From Symmachiella dynata (lineage in GTDB: Bacteria; Planctomycetota; Planctomycetia; Planctomycetales; Planctomycetaceae): DNA of 64,000 nt. A model generated the notes under the pieces. That model made no database searches. It was not told where the DNA came from and worked only from the letters and a program-made list of their open reading frames with translations. This document shows, one piece after another, positions 7,689-16,979 of this stretch (positions are counted from its first letter, which is position 1; each line of letters starts with the position of its first letter). The stretch is taken from the NCBI RefSeq assembly GCF_007747995.1, contig NZ_CP036276.1, positions 1,355,001-1,419,000 on the forward strand, read 5' to 3'. Position numbers and translations under genes: made by a program.

Positions 7689-9464
7689 ATGACCACAGCC
7701 GAGTCGACTCTCAGAAAATACGGGAAATCAGTTGATATGATGACTTTGAGACGATGTCTGGCTTTAATCGTTGGTCTTGCCATGACAGCGGCGGACGCGA
7801 ATGCCGCTGAACAAGAATCGGCCGCGGTTTATCAAAAATACGTCGTCGCCGCCGATCATCCCGCCGCCAGCCAGGCCGGATTGGAAGTCCTGCAGCAGGG
7901 GGGAAATGTGGTAGATGCCGCTGTAGCGACCTCATTTGCGTTGTCGGTGGTGCGTCCCGACAGTTGCGGCATCGGCGGCGGTGGCTTTATGGTGATCTGG
8001 AACGCCGAAACCAAGTCGTCTGTCGCCATCGATTACCGCGAGCGGGCACCGTTGGCTGCGACTCGGGATATGTTTGTCACCAAAAATAAGAACGGCCGGA
8101 AACTCTCCAGCCGGGCCGGAGGAGCTGCCGCGGGAATTCCCGGTACGGTTGCCGGCCTGTGTCACGCTCACAAAGAATTCGGCAAACTCCCCTTGGCCGA
8201 TGTACTGGCTCCGGCGATTCGTTTGAGCGAACAGGGTGTTTTGGCCGATGAACACGCCATCAGCGCGCAGCGTACGGCGCTGTTGCTATTGGCGATACAA
8301 CGCAACGGGAAAGAACGTTTCGCTGCCCTGTACAAGCAATACCTGAACTCCGGCCGGATGTGGACGAAACAGGATCGCATTTTCTCCCCCCAAACCGAGG
8401 TCCTCAAACGGATCGCCGCCCAGGGGCGTGACGGGTTTTATCGCGGGCCGGTGGCTGAGGCCTTGCTAGAGGTCGTTGCCGCACAAGGCGGTATTTGGCA
8501 GCGTGAGGATCTTGAGCAAATGGATGCCGTGCAGCGACAACCGCTGTCGGAGAAATTTGGCGAGAATACGGTCCTGACCATGCCACCTCCTTCCAGTGGT
8601 GGGGTGGCGCTGTTGGAATCCTTGAACATTATCGAGGCCTTTGAACGAGATCATCCGCAACGCAAGTGGCTAGGCAACGGTCCGCACAATGTGTCCGCCG
8701 TGCATCTGGTCACCGAGGCTCTCAAACACGCCTTTGCCGACCGTGCGGAGTATCTGGGGGATTCCGATTTTGTGTCCGTGCCCATCGCTCGCTTAACCAG
8801 CCGAAAATACGCCGACAAGTTGGCGGCGAAGGTCGACCCGTCGATAACACAACCGCCCGAAGCGTACGGCCGGTTCGAAGGAAAAACCGATAGCGGAACG
8901 AGCCATTTTTGTGTGATCGACGCAGAAGGGAACGCTGTCTCCTGCACCGAAACAATCAACACCACCTTTGGCAGTTTGGTGGTCGAACCGAAGTTCGGGA
9001 TCGTGCTGAATAATGAAATGGACGATTTTGCCGCTGTGCCCGGAAAACCGAATGCGTTCGGGCTTATTCAAAGCGAAGCCAACGCGGTCGCTCCCGGCAA
9101 ACGGCCGCTTTCGAGTATGACGCCCACGATCGTAGTGCGCGACGGCAAAGCGGCGTATGCACTGGGGGGATCGGGGGGACCGAAGATTATCAGCGCGACC
9201 CTGCAGGTCTTGCTGAATATGATGCGGCATGGTCAGGATGCTCAAGCCGCGGTTGCGGCGCCGCGATTTCACCACCAGTGGATGCCCAACGCGCTGTATG
9301 TGGAAGAGCCGCTGCAGAAGAAATTAGCGGCCGACTTAACCGCGTTGGGACACTCAGTCCGTTTGCAAAGCGCGATCGCCGCTGTGCAGGCGGCCACGCG
9401 CGATGAAACAGGATTGCGAGCCGCGAGCGACCCCCGCAAGGGGGGGCAACCGGCCGGCGAATGA
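7689..9464 (+). CDS. ggt: Gamma-glutamyltransferase precursor
   Basis: 591 residues, usual length of the autoprocessed enzyme. The processing/nucleophile threonine is T404 in GTSHF; the gamma-glutamyl pocket residues appear as SSMTPTIV and GGSGGPKII, and the oxyanion-type GIGGGGFMV (94-102) and MPPPSSGG (298-305) are present. The enzyme cleaves the gamma-glutamyl bond of glutathione and related peptides. A signal peptide (MMTLRRCLALIVGLAMTAA) begins at residue 17, so translation may really start at the ATG at 7737; the 7689 ATG puts 16 polar residues before it. Exported location follows from that signal. Monocistronic. Confidence 0.92.
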   Translation: MTTAESTLRKYGKSVDMMTLRRCLALIVGLAMTAADANAAEQESAAVYQKYVVAADHPAASQAGLEVLQQGGNVVDAAVATSFALSVVRPDSCGIGGGGFMVIWNAETKSSVAIDYRERAPLAATRDMFVTKNKNGRKLSSRAGGAAAGIPGTVAGLCHAHKEFGKLPLADVLAPAIRLSEQGVLADEHAISAQRTALLLLAIQRNGKERFAALYKQYLNSGRMWTKQDRIFSPQTEVLKRIAAQGRDGFYRGPVAEALLEVVAAQGGIWQREDLEQMDAVQRQPLSEKFGENTVLTMPPPSSGGVALLESLNIIEAFERDHPQRKWLGNGPHNVSAVHLVTEALKHAFADRAEYLGDSDFVSVPIARLTSRKYADKLAAKVDPSITQPPEAYGRFEGKTDSGTSHFCVIDAEGNAVSCTETINTTFGSLVVEPKFGIVLNNEMDDFAAVPGKPNAFGLIQSEANAVAPGKRPLSSMTPTIVVRDGKAAYALGGSGGPKIISATLQVLLNMMRHGQDAQAAVAAPRFHHQWMPNALYVEEPLQKKLAADLTALGHSVRLQSAIAAVQAATRDETGLRAASDPRKGGQPAGE

Positions 9465-9484
9465 CGGTGGCTAACAACGGCGGT

Positions 9485-10720
9485 TTATGACCGCCGTTTC
9501 CGCCCACCGCCGGAGCGCTTCGATGACGGTTTTTTGGTCGTCGTCGAACCCGAGGAACTGTCACTCGACGACGACGTTTTCTTCTGCGCTTTCGTCTTGG
9601 TCGGCGCCGCTGTCGGTGCATCCGCCGCAGTTGTTTTCTTCACCGGATTGAGTACGAAGGAGATCGCATCTTCCCAGGTCGGAACGTCTTGATACTTCTT
9701 CTCGTCCGACTTTTTCGGTGGTTTTCCGTAGGAAGTCTCGTCGTCGTCTTCCTCATCGTCGTCGTCCAGGTCGGCGTCATTGGCTTCGATGGCATCATCT
9801 TCGACGGCATCGTCCTTGGCGACAGTCTTCTTGGTCTCGTCGGTGGCTTCGACTGAAGATTTCCCGCGTCGCCGTCCGCCCCGTTTTCGGCGTCGGCGTT
9901 TTTTGGGGGCGGGTTCTGCGGCTGTGTCTTCTTCAGAGTCCTTATCAGCAGCAGCTGCAGTCTCGTCGGCGACGGATTGTTTTTCTTCGTCGGCTGTCTC
10001 TGTCTCCTCATTTACCGATTCTTCAGTTTCAACCGTTTCCGCAGCTTGCTCCTCGACCGACCGTCGTCGACGGCGGCGTCGGCGGCGCGGACGACGTTGT
10101 TCCTCGGCTGGTTCTGCCGTTTCTTCGTCCGCGGCCTCTTTCACTGCTTCGACTGCAGCCGGCTTTTCGTCTTTTGTCTTCTCCGCAGGTTCGTCAAACA
10201 GATCAGCGGCAAAATCCGAATCGTCGGAGACTTTGCTTGGCTTTTCGTCCGGCACCAACTCAGCCAGCACCTTGGTGCGCTCGGCTTCGGTCTTTGGTTT
10301 CGGTTTGCGTTCCGAGCGGCGGGGCTTGCTTTTGGATTCAGATTTAGCAGGTGATACCGATTTCTCGTCGCTTTCCCAGTCCCAGTCCGCCAGAGCATTC
10401 CAAAACGGATCGTCGACTTCATCCTCCACATCGGCCTCTTCGAGGTCGTCGTCAGCGTCCTCTTCTTCGTCCGATTCGTCTTCGGCAATAATCCCGAAAT
10501 CATCGTCCGGAGTTTCATCGGTCGCCTCGACGATCTCGGGGCTCTCTTCGACGTCCTCCTCAGCGTCGACCGCTTCCAGCGACTCTGTGGAATCGGCGCT
10601 AGTGGACTCAACCTCTTGCGGCGCATCGGGTTTCGGCTCGGGCGGCAGTCCTAGCAGGTTTTCGGCTAAGGCGCCCCAATCGTCGTCGTCGTCGTTTGAC
10701 ATGTTTGCGTCTTTATTCAT
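9485..10720 (-). CDS. Disordered polyampholyte protein with Arg- and Asp/Glu-rich blocks
   Basis: About 411 residues (an upstream TTG adds two). Nearly the whole chain is low complexity: Asp/Glu-rich stretches in the first third, then blocks such as RRPRRRRRRRRRS and KKRRRRKRGGRRRGK, then a Ser/Thr/Lys tail ending in RSGGGRKRRS. Short ordered islands are DDDDDWGALAENLLGL at the N-terminus, DDPFWNALADWDWE, and PTWEDAISFVL near residue 350. Arginine/glycine blocks embedded in acidic sequence suggest RNA or DNA binding, comparable in style to the tails of RNase E-type proteins, but no catalytic domain is present. I do not assign a function. It ends 20 bp from the convergent ggt. Confidence 0.6.
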   Translation of the reverse strand: MNKDANMSNDDDDDWGALAENLLGLPPEPKPDAPQEVESTSADSTESLEAVDAEEDVEESPEIVEATDETPDDDFGIIAEDESDEEEDADDDLEEADVEDEVDDPFWNALADWDWESDEKSVSPAKSESKSKPRRSERKPKPKTEAERTKVLAELVPDEKPSKVSDDSDFAADLFDEPAEKTKDEKPAAVEAVKEAADEETAEPAEEQRRPRRRRRRRRRSVEEQAAETVETEESVNEETETADEEKQSVADETAAAADKDSEEDTAAEPAPKKRRRRKRGGRRRGKSSVEATDETKKTVAKDDAVEDDAIEANDADLDDDDEEDDDETSYGKPPKKSDEKKYQDVPTWEDAISFVLNPVKKTTAADAPTAAPTKTKAQKKTSSSSDSSSGSTTTKKPSSKRSGGGRKRRS

Positions 10721-10805
10721 GCCCAAAAATTAACGCACACCGGACTGATTGACAAGAGCAGCGGCAATTTGCCTCAGTCGTCGCAAAGCGTCTTCAGAAG
10801 ATAGT

Positions 10806-11606
10806 TTACGGGGGAGTCCACAATGGTTTCCGCGAATTTTCCCCGGCAATACGTGGAATTCGCCGCGATTTCATCCGTAAATAGGGGGCGACGAACAATC
10901 CTCGATGCCGCCAGCTGCCCAGTGGGGCCTGCGGGTCACCCCGATACGGCTCGGTCAAATCCTCGATTACGAAACCCGACCGGCAAAGTCCGCCGACCAA
11001 TTCCTCCCAGCGGTGTAGAAATTCCACCGTGCCGCTTTCACGATACGATTCGTCCTCCACCAGCGGCAACGAGCTGTCCTGATAATACGGCAGACCCAAC
11101 ACGTAGCGGTGCCGTTCGTCGCGCTCGGTGATCTGCAGGCTGGTCGGTTGTTTGTGTTGACTAATGTACAGGCCGTCGTCGCGGAGCACGCGGGCGATTT
11201 CGCGATACACAACAGTCACGTCCGAGACGTAACAAGTGCTGACCGGTTGATGGACGATGTCGAAACACTCGTCGGCAAACATCTGCAGATTGTCCATCGA
11301 AGCTTCGACGACGCGAACTTTGTAATTGCGGCGGTTCGCTTCCTGTTCGTCCTTTTTGAGCATCTCCGGACTGAGGTCGACGACTGTGACGTTGGCTCCG
11401 GCGGCAGCGTAGAGAATCGATTGCCATCCCCCGCCGGCGGCCAAGCAGAGCACGTCTAGTCCCCGCACGCTGGCCGGCAACCAACCCCGCCCATCTAAGG
11501 CCTGCAGGGGATCACGGCATTGCTCGTCGGTGGCCACCTTGGCGAATTGGCTACCGGCTCGCACGAGGCGATCCCAGGCTGCGCGGTTGCGTTGGACAAA
11601 TGACAT
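10806..11606 (-). CDS. Class I SAM-dependent methyltransferase
   Basis: 266 residues. Motif I is VLCLAAGGGWQSILYAAAGA (residues 52-71), followed by the acidic ribose-binding strand VTVVDLS and a motif II/III region FADECFDIVHQP. The layout is a small-molecule type (Methyltransf_11) Rossmann fold. The extra C-terminal helices with LPYYQDSSLPL and APLGSWRHRGLF are characteristic of one subgroup I have seen only as uncharacterised. Substrate unknown. It is the only gene on its strand between 10.8 and 11.6 kb and shows no link to its neighbours. Confidence 0.75.
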   Translation of the reverse strand: MSFVQRNRAAWDRLVRAGSQFAKVATDEQCRDPLQALDGRGWLPASVRGLDVLCLAAGGGWQSILYAAAGANVTVVDLSPEMLKKDEQEANRRNYKVRVVEASMDNLQMFADECFDIVHQPVSTCYVSDVTVVYREIARVLRDDGLYISQHKQPTSLQITERDERHRYVLGLPYYQDSSLPLVEDESYRESGTVEFLHRWEELVGGLCRSGFVIEDLTEPYRGDPQAPLGSWRHRGLFVAPYLRMKSRRIPRIAGENSRKPLWTPP

Positions 11607-11728
11607 CGAACTACGATTGCGGCAATAAGGTGGATTTCACTCGTTCCTCAACTCCGGCCGGGGAACGGACTGTCGCGCGGTTTCGCTTCGCTGATTGAGA
11701 CAGATGGCCAAGGGGGGGCTTGACTCAC

Positions 11729-11778
11729 TCGAAGCGGAGCTTCGAGAAATGGGGTTCCCAAACTGGAGTTTGGGAACC
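11729..11778. repeat. Two-hairpin intergenic repeat (AAGCGGAGCTT + TTCCCAAAC)
   Basis: Two adjacent palindromes: TCGAAGCGGAGCTTCGA (11729-11745) and GGTTCCCAAAC...GTTTGGGAACC (11753-11778). The same pair of hairpins occurs twice at 27587-27730. It lies between the 3' end of one gene and the 5' end of another and may act as a terminator or be a passive repeat. Confidence 0.75.
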
Positions 11779-11809
11779 AGGGACGTTCGACCTTGGGGCG
11801 GGTGCGGTT

Positions 11810-12964
11810 TCAGGGAGTTCTGGCTTGTTCCACGAGTGCGGCGGCGTATCCGACGGGATCGTGTTGCGCGCGGCTGACTTCCATCAATTTATCATACCGG
11901 CCTGTTTCGGCGCACAGTTCGGCGAACGAGAACTCGAGTTGATCTTCGACGCTCAACAAATATTTCGCAGCGATGTCCAAGGCATCCTCGGTGCGGTCGA
12001 TGCGTCTCAGCAAATCCACAAGATGATAAGCGGTCAACTGTTTGTCCGAATCGGGGGCATCTCCCGCGAGTTGATCGCGAAAGTAATCCAGTGCTGCATC
12101 GCGATCCGTGTCTGTCAACGCATTGAAAAAATGGTGATGCGCCGTGTAATAATCTTCAAACGGCGGATCGCCCGCATAGCGATATTGCGGCGACAATTGT
12201 GCGCCGTATTCGGTCAGCTCTGTGGCAAGTCGGACTTCGTCACGGTTGGCGTCCAGGCTGCGGCAAAAGCGGATCACCGCATGCAAATGCGAAACGTCGA
12301 TGTGATAGTTGTCTTCGGCGAACAGCCACTCTCGTCCGGTGATCAATTCGCGGAGCGTTTCTTCCGTGGGGGCGGAGCCTTGTTTGCGTTCGACTTCGTA
12401 TTTGATCGTCGCCGTCAAATCCCGATAGATCGTCTGTGCTAACAACGCCGCACATTCCTGACGGACTTGCGGTTCCAACTGCATAAACTGCTGGTCGAGC
12501 ACCGTAATGGAATTGCACGTCCCGTGACTGGCAAGCAGCATCTCCAATCCCTTGGCCGGCGCAACCCCTTGGTAGAGTGCGATGTCGACAAGTTCTTCGT
12601 CGACGTCCTGCGAGATTTCCAGCGCGTTGATGGCAGCGACGATGGGTTCCGGTTCGCGAATGGTTCGCAGGTAAATCCAGGCACGGGGAATCGAACCTGC
12701 TTCCAGGTGCAGCGAACCGATTTCGCGGGCGGCGTTGACGTAATGCTCTTCGAATTCCGCGCGGCGGTCTTCGGGCAGGTTGTCAAACGATGTGGGACGC
12801 ACGACTGGCACACCCATCTCGAGCCGCTTTTTCAACAGCAGCGCATCAAACAGCCGGTCATAATTCTTGTCGTCGCGGAGCGTTTGAATGAGTTGATCCA
12901 CGGTGGCGACCGCGCCCCCCGATTCGTGGAGTTGATTCATCTCGTTGTAAGTGTCTTCGTTCAT
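11810..12964 (-). CDS. Alpha-solenoid (TPR-like) cytoplasmic protein of unknown function
   Basis: 384 residues from the ATG at 12964 (a TTG at 12976 is an alternative). Entirely helical, with repeated hairpins such as EEHYVNAAREIGSLHLEAGSI and EDALDIAAKYLLSVEDQLEF, but without canonical TPR consensus. No signal peptide or membrane helix. A conserved-looking patch is HHHFFNALTD, whose histidine run could bind metal, though there is no supporting motif. Transcribed in the same direction as the 640-residue gene upstream, 67 bp apart, so the two may form an operon. Confidence 0.55.
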   Translation of the reverse strand: MNEDTYNEMNQLHESGGAVATVDQLIQTLRDDKNYDRLFDALLLKKRLEMGVPVVRPTSFDNLPEDRRAEFEEHYVNAAREIGSLHLEAGSIPRAWIYLRTIREPEPIVAAINALEISQDVDEELVDIALYQGVAPAKGLEMLLASHGTCNSITVLDQQFMQLEPQVRQECAALLAQTIYRDLTATIKYEVERKQGSAPTEETLRELITGREWLFAEDNYHIDVSHLHAVIRFCRSLDANRDEVRLATELTEYGAQLSPQYRYAGDPPFEDYYTAHHHFFNALTDTDRDAALDYFRDQLAGDAPDSDKQLTAYHLVDLLRRIDRTEDALDIAAKYLLSVEDQLEFSFAELCAETGRYDKLMEVSRAQHDPVGYAAALVEQARTP

Positions 12965-13031
12965 TGCGCCGCCCAACCGTCCACGTTCTGTAGATTTCTT
13001 AAAGAAAAAATTCCAATCCGCCTTGCGTCGT

Positions 13032-14954
13032 CTACTCGACGAGCAGCAAGGGAGTCACGTCGCCATTTTTATCAAACTGCCCCAACACTGTTTCATCAAA
13101 CGTCTGAAAGCCGAGCACTGTCTGCGGGAGATCCGATTTTTGAAGTTTGCGATAGGCCAGCAAATGTTGCTCGCCGAGCCTCACGCGATACCCGGCGGAG
13201 ACGTCGCCCGGCAAAATGCGACCATCCTCGGTCACCGTCAGTTTACGCCACTGCACCGGCTTGCGGCGGCGGTCGGGATGCCAGTCCAAGACGATCGGGG
13301 CATACAAACCTTGTCCAGCCGCAACGTGCTTGAGCACCAAATCGTCGCCGAAGATGCCACACCCGCCTGGCGTACCGTGCACGCGATCCTGTGGCAAAAA
13401 GAGCGGAAAGACACGTGTCAGGATCGGACCATCTTTGAGACGCGTTTCACGATCACCCGAGTCGGATTGCGTATCCAAAGCATCGCTCAACGGCAAGCGG
13501 GATGAGTATTCAATCTGTTTGCCGGAAAATCCGGTCAAGGAGTCGGCGAACATGGCGGAGTGCGTTGAACGCGATAACCAAATTTGTCGCTCCACCCGAC
13601 CACCCGATGCAAACGTCTGTTGCAGCTCTATATAATCGCCATCCTCGTCGGTGTTCCAACAGATTGCCGTCCATTGTCGTTTGACGGAAACCGGTTTGCC
13701 ATCGACTTGGATCTTTAAATCCCAGTTCCCGTTAATCAGGGCGCGGCCCAAGACGGTCATGTCGATTTGTGGAAACTGTCCGTTATGGTCGACGACGATG
13801 CTATCGCATTCCGTTTCCCAATCGCTGCGCAGACAGGCCAAGTTGGCCCAGTCCGACTGCGACGACGGCGCTAGTTTCTTCAATCGCGGTTTGGTTGATG
13901 CTGATGCTGATTTTTTGGATTTGGCTTTTCGCTTCCGCGTGTTCGACGGAGCTTGATCCCACGCGAAGGCCAAATCGGCAATTTTGAATTCGCTTCCCGC
14001 CAATTGTGACGCCGCCCGAAACAACGAGCGCGGCGATGCCGAGAAGCCGTTGCTCATCGCCCAGGAGTCGGAGGGACGGTACAGTCGGATGGCTTGTTCC
14101 AATAGGTCATTGAACAGCATCGACAAATCGTCGTCCCACAATGTCGCCTGAAAACGGTTGGCCCATTGTCCGCTGCGAACCAGTGCCGCCAACCAGTACC
14201 CCAAGCGAGGCAACAACGTGGCGTGCGGCGTGCCGTCGCCATCGGTGCGGTCTTCCAATTCCCGCCGAATGACCTTACGCCCGCGGCGGCGAATCTTGGT
14301 GGAGCCTTTGACATCTCCGAACAGCAGACCCACCCGCCACGGCAACTCACCCGCCTGCAACAACTGTTCGTCAGCCGTTTGCGCCGGGTCCCCTTCGTCG
14401 GTGGTCGAGGGATCGTTTGTGAATTCACAAGCAGCGGCCAACGTTGTTCGCCACAATAAAAACAGTGTCGCCTGTTCCAACGAAGCACCGTTACACGCGA
14501 TCAACTCTGTCAACGCATGCAGGTCAGCGGGTGACGTTTTGTAGTTTTTCTGCGCCACGCTATTGAGAACCTCTGCCAAGCTGGCAGCCTCCACAGCTGT
14601 CGACTTCCCGGTCTTCCGTGTGAAGTGGCCGTTGGATGTGTGCAACAACTCTCGCAACGGTTTGGCAGGGGGCGCCGGTAAATATTCCGCCGTCGCCAAG
14701 CCGCCTTGAATGGCGGGACGTTTTTTTGTGGATTTGGTGGGAGGGCTTTCTGCGGGCAAGCATTGCAGTAATCGCGCCGTGAACGCCGAGACGTCACCCT
14801 TTCGAGCGGCGCGGACCAAGTCCGCATCGGCTGATTTTCGCCACTGGATAGACTGCAAAAATGCTGTGTCGGAGAGATTCGCGACCCCGCCCATGCTTCG
14901 TCCAAAAGCCACAACCGAAGTGGCGGCCGATCCCGACTGATCCGTTTTACTCAT
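13032..14954 (-). CDS. Large protein of unknown function, beta-rich C-terminal half
   Basis: 640 residues. The N-terminal 250 residues are helical with Ala/Leu-rich segments; a Lys/Ser-rich linker (RKRKAKSKKSASASTK) near residue 340 separates a C-terminal half rich in beta strands (WDLKIQVDGKPVSVKRQWTAI, EYSSRLPLSDAL). The C-terminal part superficially recalls the beta domain of heparinase II/III-like proteins, with an alpha-toroid-like N-terminal half before it, but I see no catalytic signature and no signal peptide, so this is only a hint. Downstream gene follows in 67 bp on the same strand. Confidence 0.5.
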   Translation of the reverse strand: MSKTDQSGSAATSVVAFGRSMGGVANLSDTAFLQSIQWRKSADADLVRAARKGDVSAFTARLLQCLPAESPPTKSTKKRPAIQGGLATAEYLPAPPAKPLRELLHTSNGHFTRKTGKSTAVEAASLAEVLNSVAQKNYKTSPADLHALTELIACNGASLEQATLFLLWRTTLAAACEFTNDPSTTDEGDPAQTADEQLLQAGELPWRVGLLFGDVKGSTKIRRRGRKVIRRELEDRTDGDGTPHATLLPRLGYWLAALVRSGQWANRFQATLWDDDLSMLFNDLLEQAIRLYRPSDSWAMSNGFSASPRSLFRAASQLAGSEFKIADLAFAWDQAPSNTRKRKAKSKKSASASTKPRLKKLAPSSQSDWANLACLRSDWETECDSIVVDHNGQFPQIDMTVLGRALINGNWDLKIQVDGKPVSVKRQWTAICWNTDEDGDYIELQQTFASGGRVERQIWLSRSTHSAMFADSLTGFSGKQIEYSSRLPLSDALDTQSDSGDRETRLKDGPILTRVFPLFLPQDRVHGTPGGCGIFGDDLVLKHVAAGQGLYAPIVLDWHPDRRRKPVQWRKLTVTEDGRILPGDVSAGYRVRLGEQHLLAYRKLQKSDLPQTVLGFQTFDETVLGQFDKNGDVTPLLLVE

Positions 14955-15358
14955 AGATTACTCGCCCTGCCGGGGGCCGTGGATGACCACACGTCCCGGT
15001 CCATGCCGATTGACTCCTGGTTTCGCCCACTTCAAGAGGCGCTCACCATAAGGTACTCGACACGAGCAGATTTGCCAATCACACCGGTCAGCAAGTCGTC
15101 ACAACCCCAGCAGCGATAGAGGCAACGGAGCAAAAAACAGCGTCCCGGGAGGGCGAAGCTCCCGCTGAGCCGCAGCGGTACACGAAGCAGGGCACGCCAA
15201 CTCATCAAGCCAACCACCAATCCAGTCGCCCAGCAAGGATCTCGCCCAACCTCTCTCCAAAGCAAAGCGCCCAACGGAAGCGGCCTACCCACCCCCGAGC
15301 GGAAGCTCGAACCTAGCGGCTGTGCCGCCGGAAGCTCGGACCAAGCGGTTGTGCCGCC
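14955..15358. other. Gene-free spacer with a 29-bp direct repeat at its end
   Basis: About 400 bp without a credible gene. At 15300-15358 a segment of about 29 bp of the form GGAAGCTCG-AC-AGCGG-TGTGCCGCC occurs twice in direct tandem, with small differences, ending where the stop codon of the next gene begins. The rest is unremarkable. Confidence 0.5.
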
Positions 15359-16750
15359 TTATTGGGCGGCGCGTTGTGCTTCGCGGCGTTTTTTGCGGAG
15401 CTCTCGTTTTTGTTTTTTGGACAGCCCTTTGAGCTCATCAGCGGTCACTTCGTCGATTTGATCTTCGATCGGTCTTTGCGAAGCGCGGGTTTTTGCTTTT
15501 TTGGGTGGAGTGCGACGCTTCGGGCGCGGCGGCGATTGTTCCGCCATGGCTTCTGTCGTTGCCGATTGCGGAGCAGGGGGTTCGATGTGCGCCGGTTCGG
15601 TCCGCGTTCGACGTGATGATGCCTTTTTCTTCTTCGGAGCCGGTTGGACCGCTTTGGTCGCCACTGGCGGAACGGGGGCAGGGGCCGCTTCGCGCGGTTT
15701 GCGTTTTGGCAATTTCAGCTTGGGCAATTTCAACTTGAAGGTGGGAAACTTCAATTTGAAAGTCGGTAACTTAAGTGCCGGGAATTTGAGCTTCGGAAGC
15801 TTGAGCGTTGGTTTCTTAAAGGTGAGGAGCTTCCAATGCAGAAATTTCGGCAAACGCAAGAACCGTGGTCGACGCAGCCGCGGGCGACGCAACCGGGGGA
15901 GCGGCAAGCGGAATTGTCGCACGGCCGACGTAGGTGGCTCTGGGTTGATATGCACGACATAGCGAGCATGCAAGGACATCGTGGTGAACAGCAGGATGTT
16001 CGCCGCAGAGAACGCGATCAGATCGATCGGCATGCCCGCGATCAGCGGGGGGAGCATCGCCAGAGATCCGGCGAACAGCTTGATGGAGGCGAGCAGGGGG
16101 ACCAAATAACACAAACAGCTGAGATACAGTAGAACGCACGTCGGACGATGTTCGCGCATTTCTCGTCCCAGTTCCAACAACAGCAGCCCACCAATGGTCA
16201 ACACGGGGACCTGCCAGGTGATTGATGAGGTTACTAAGTCAGGCCGATTCAACAGTGCCGCCACGATTCCGCCTGCTAAGTGGTGCAGGTTGAGAAAGAT
16301 GGCCGCACAAGCGAGACCGCTGGCAACGACCACCCAATTCCACAGGCGATAGCGGCCGTCGAAATCATTGCGGCTGCGTCCGCGGACTTGTCGAATGACC
16401 ACACAAATTTGCATGGTGACGAACAAGCACAACCCGGCCATCACGCGCTGCGACTCATCAACAACTTGTCGCAGTTGCGAGATGTCGACAATGTGATTGT
16501 GCGGCAGGGCATCGAGGGCAGCGTGGCTACCAAAAGCCAACATCGCCAAGACCAGGGCGACACCGATGTGCGGCCAAATGGAGCGGGGAATGAGGGCCTG
16601 GATTGCCAGCTCAACGAGCGCGATCGCATCCAGCTCTTTGTTTGCTTCTCTGGTCGTCGTAAACGATTTGGACTGCGCGCCATCCTGCTCGACCGCCAAA
16701 CGCCGCCGCCGCCGTTCATCAGAATGTTGAGACCCGGCAAACCCTGTCAC
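15359..16750 (-). CDS. Polytopic membrane protein with Lys-Leu-Pro repeat tail
   Basis: 463 residues from a GTG with GAGG 8 bp upstream. Five or six hydrophobic helices (about 60-78, 104-120, 137-155, 180-195, 205-222, 240-262) follow an Arg-rich N-terminus. Residues about 280-352 form an unusual basic repeat built from KLP/KFP/RRP units, for example KLPTFKLKFPTFKLKLP. After it come Pro/Lys-rich linkers and a highly basic end (GLSKKQKRELRKKRREAQR). The tail should lie in the cytoplasm by the positive-inside rule and could bind nucleic acid, lipid head groups or ribosomes; this is inference. I do not recognise the family. Confidence 0.55.
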   Translation of the reverse strand: MTGFAGSQHSDERRRRRLAVEQDGAQSKSFTTTREANKELDAIALVELAIQALIPRSIWPHIGVALVLAMLAFGSHAALDALPHNHIVDISQLRQVVDESQRVMAGLCLFVTMQICVVIRQVRGRSRNDFDGRYRLWNWVVVASGLACAAIFLNLHHLAGGIVAALLNRPDLVTSSITWQVPVLTIGGLLLLELGREMREHRPTCVLLYLSCLCYLVPLLASIKLFAGSLAMLPPLIAGMPIDLIAFSAANILLFTTMSLHARYVVHINPEPPTSAVRQFRLPLPRLRRPRLRRPRFLRLPKFLHWKLLTFKKPTLKLPKLKFPALKLPTFKLKFPTFKLKLPKLKLPKRKPREAAPAPVPPVATKAVQPAPKKKKASSRRTRTEPAHIEPPAPQSATTEAMAEQSPPRPKRRTPPKKAKTRASQRPIEDQIDEVTADELKGLSKKQKRELRKKRREAQRAAQ

Positions 16751-16979
16751 GCAACCAGCCTCATTCGGAATCGCAAAGTTTTAAGAGAGCGGACGGACCA
16801 CGCACCAATCACTACGGGTTCTATTCATCGGAGTCCTGAGGTCCGCGCGGCGAATGAATGCGGTTTTGCGACGTCGCTGCAGGCATCTCAGTGAAATCGA
16901 GCATGCAAATCTTGCCTAACAGTCACAGGTGGATCACGGATCATCCGCCAGACTGACATGCCTGTTGTACTTGTGGTGC
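16751..16979. other. Spacer between divergent genes, left part
   Basis: About 230 bp upstream of the membrane protein gene, no gene seen. The hsp20-proximal part carries the palindrome array annotated separately. Confidence 0.35.

Noticed and set aside
15501-15962. Plus-strand frame with NFNLKVGNLSAGNLSFG-type text resembling pentapeptide repeats
   Set aside because: It is the antisense of the Lys-Leu-Pro repeat tail; regular repeats give regular antisense text. No start site, no termination logic.
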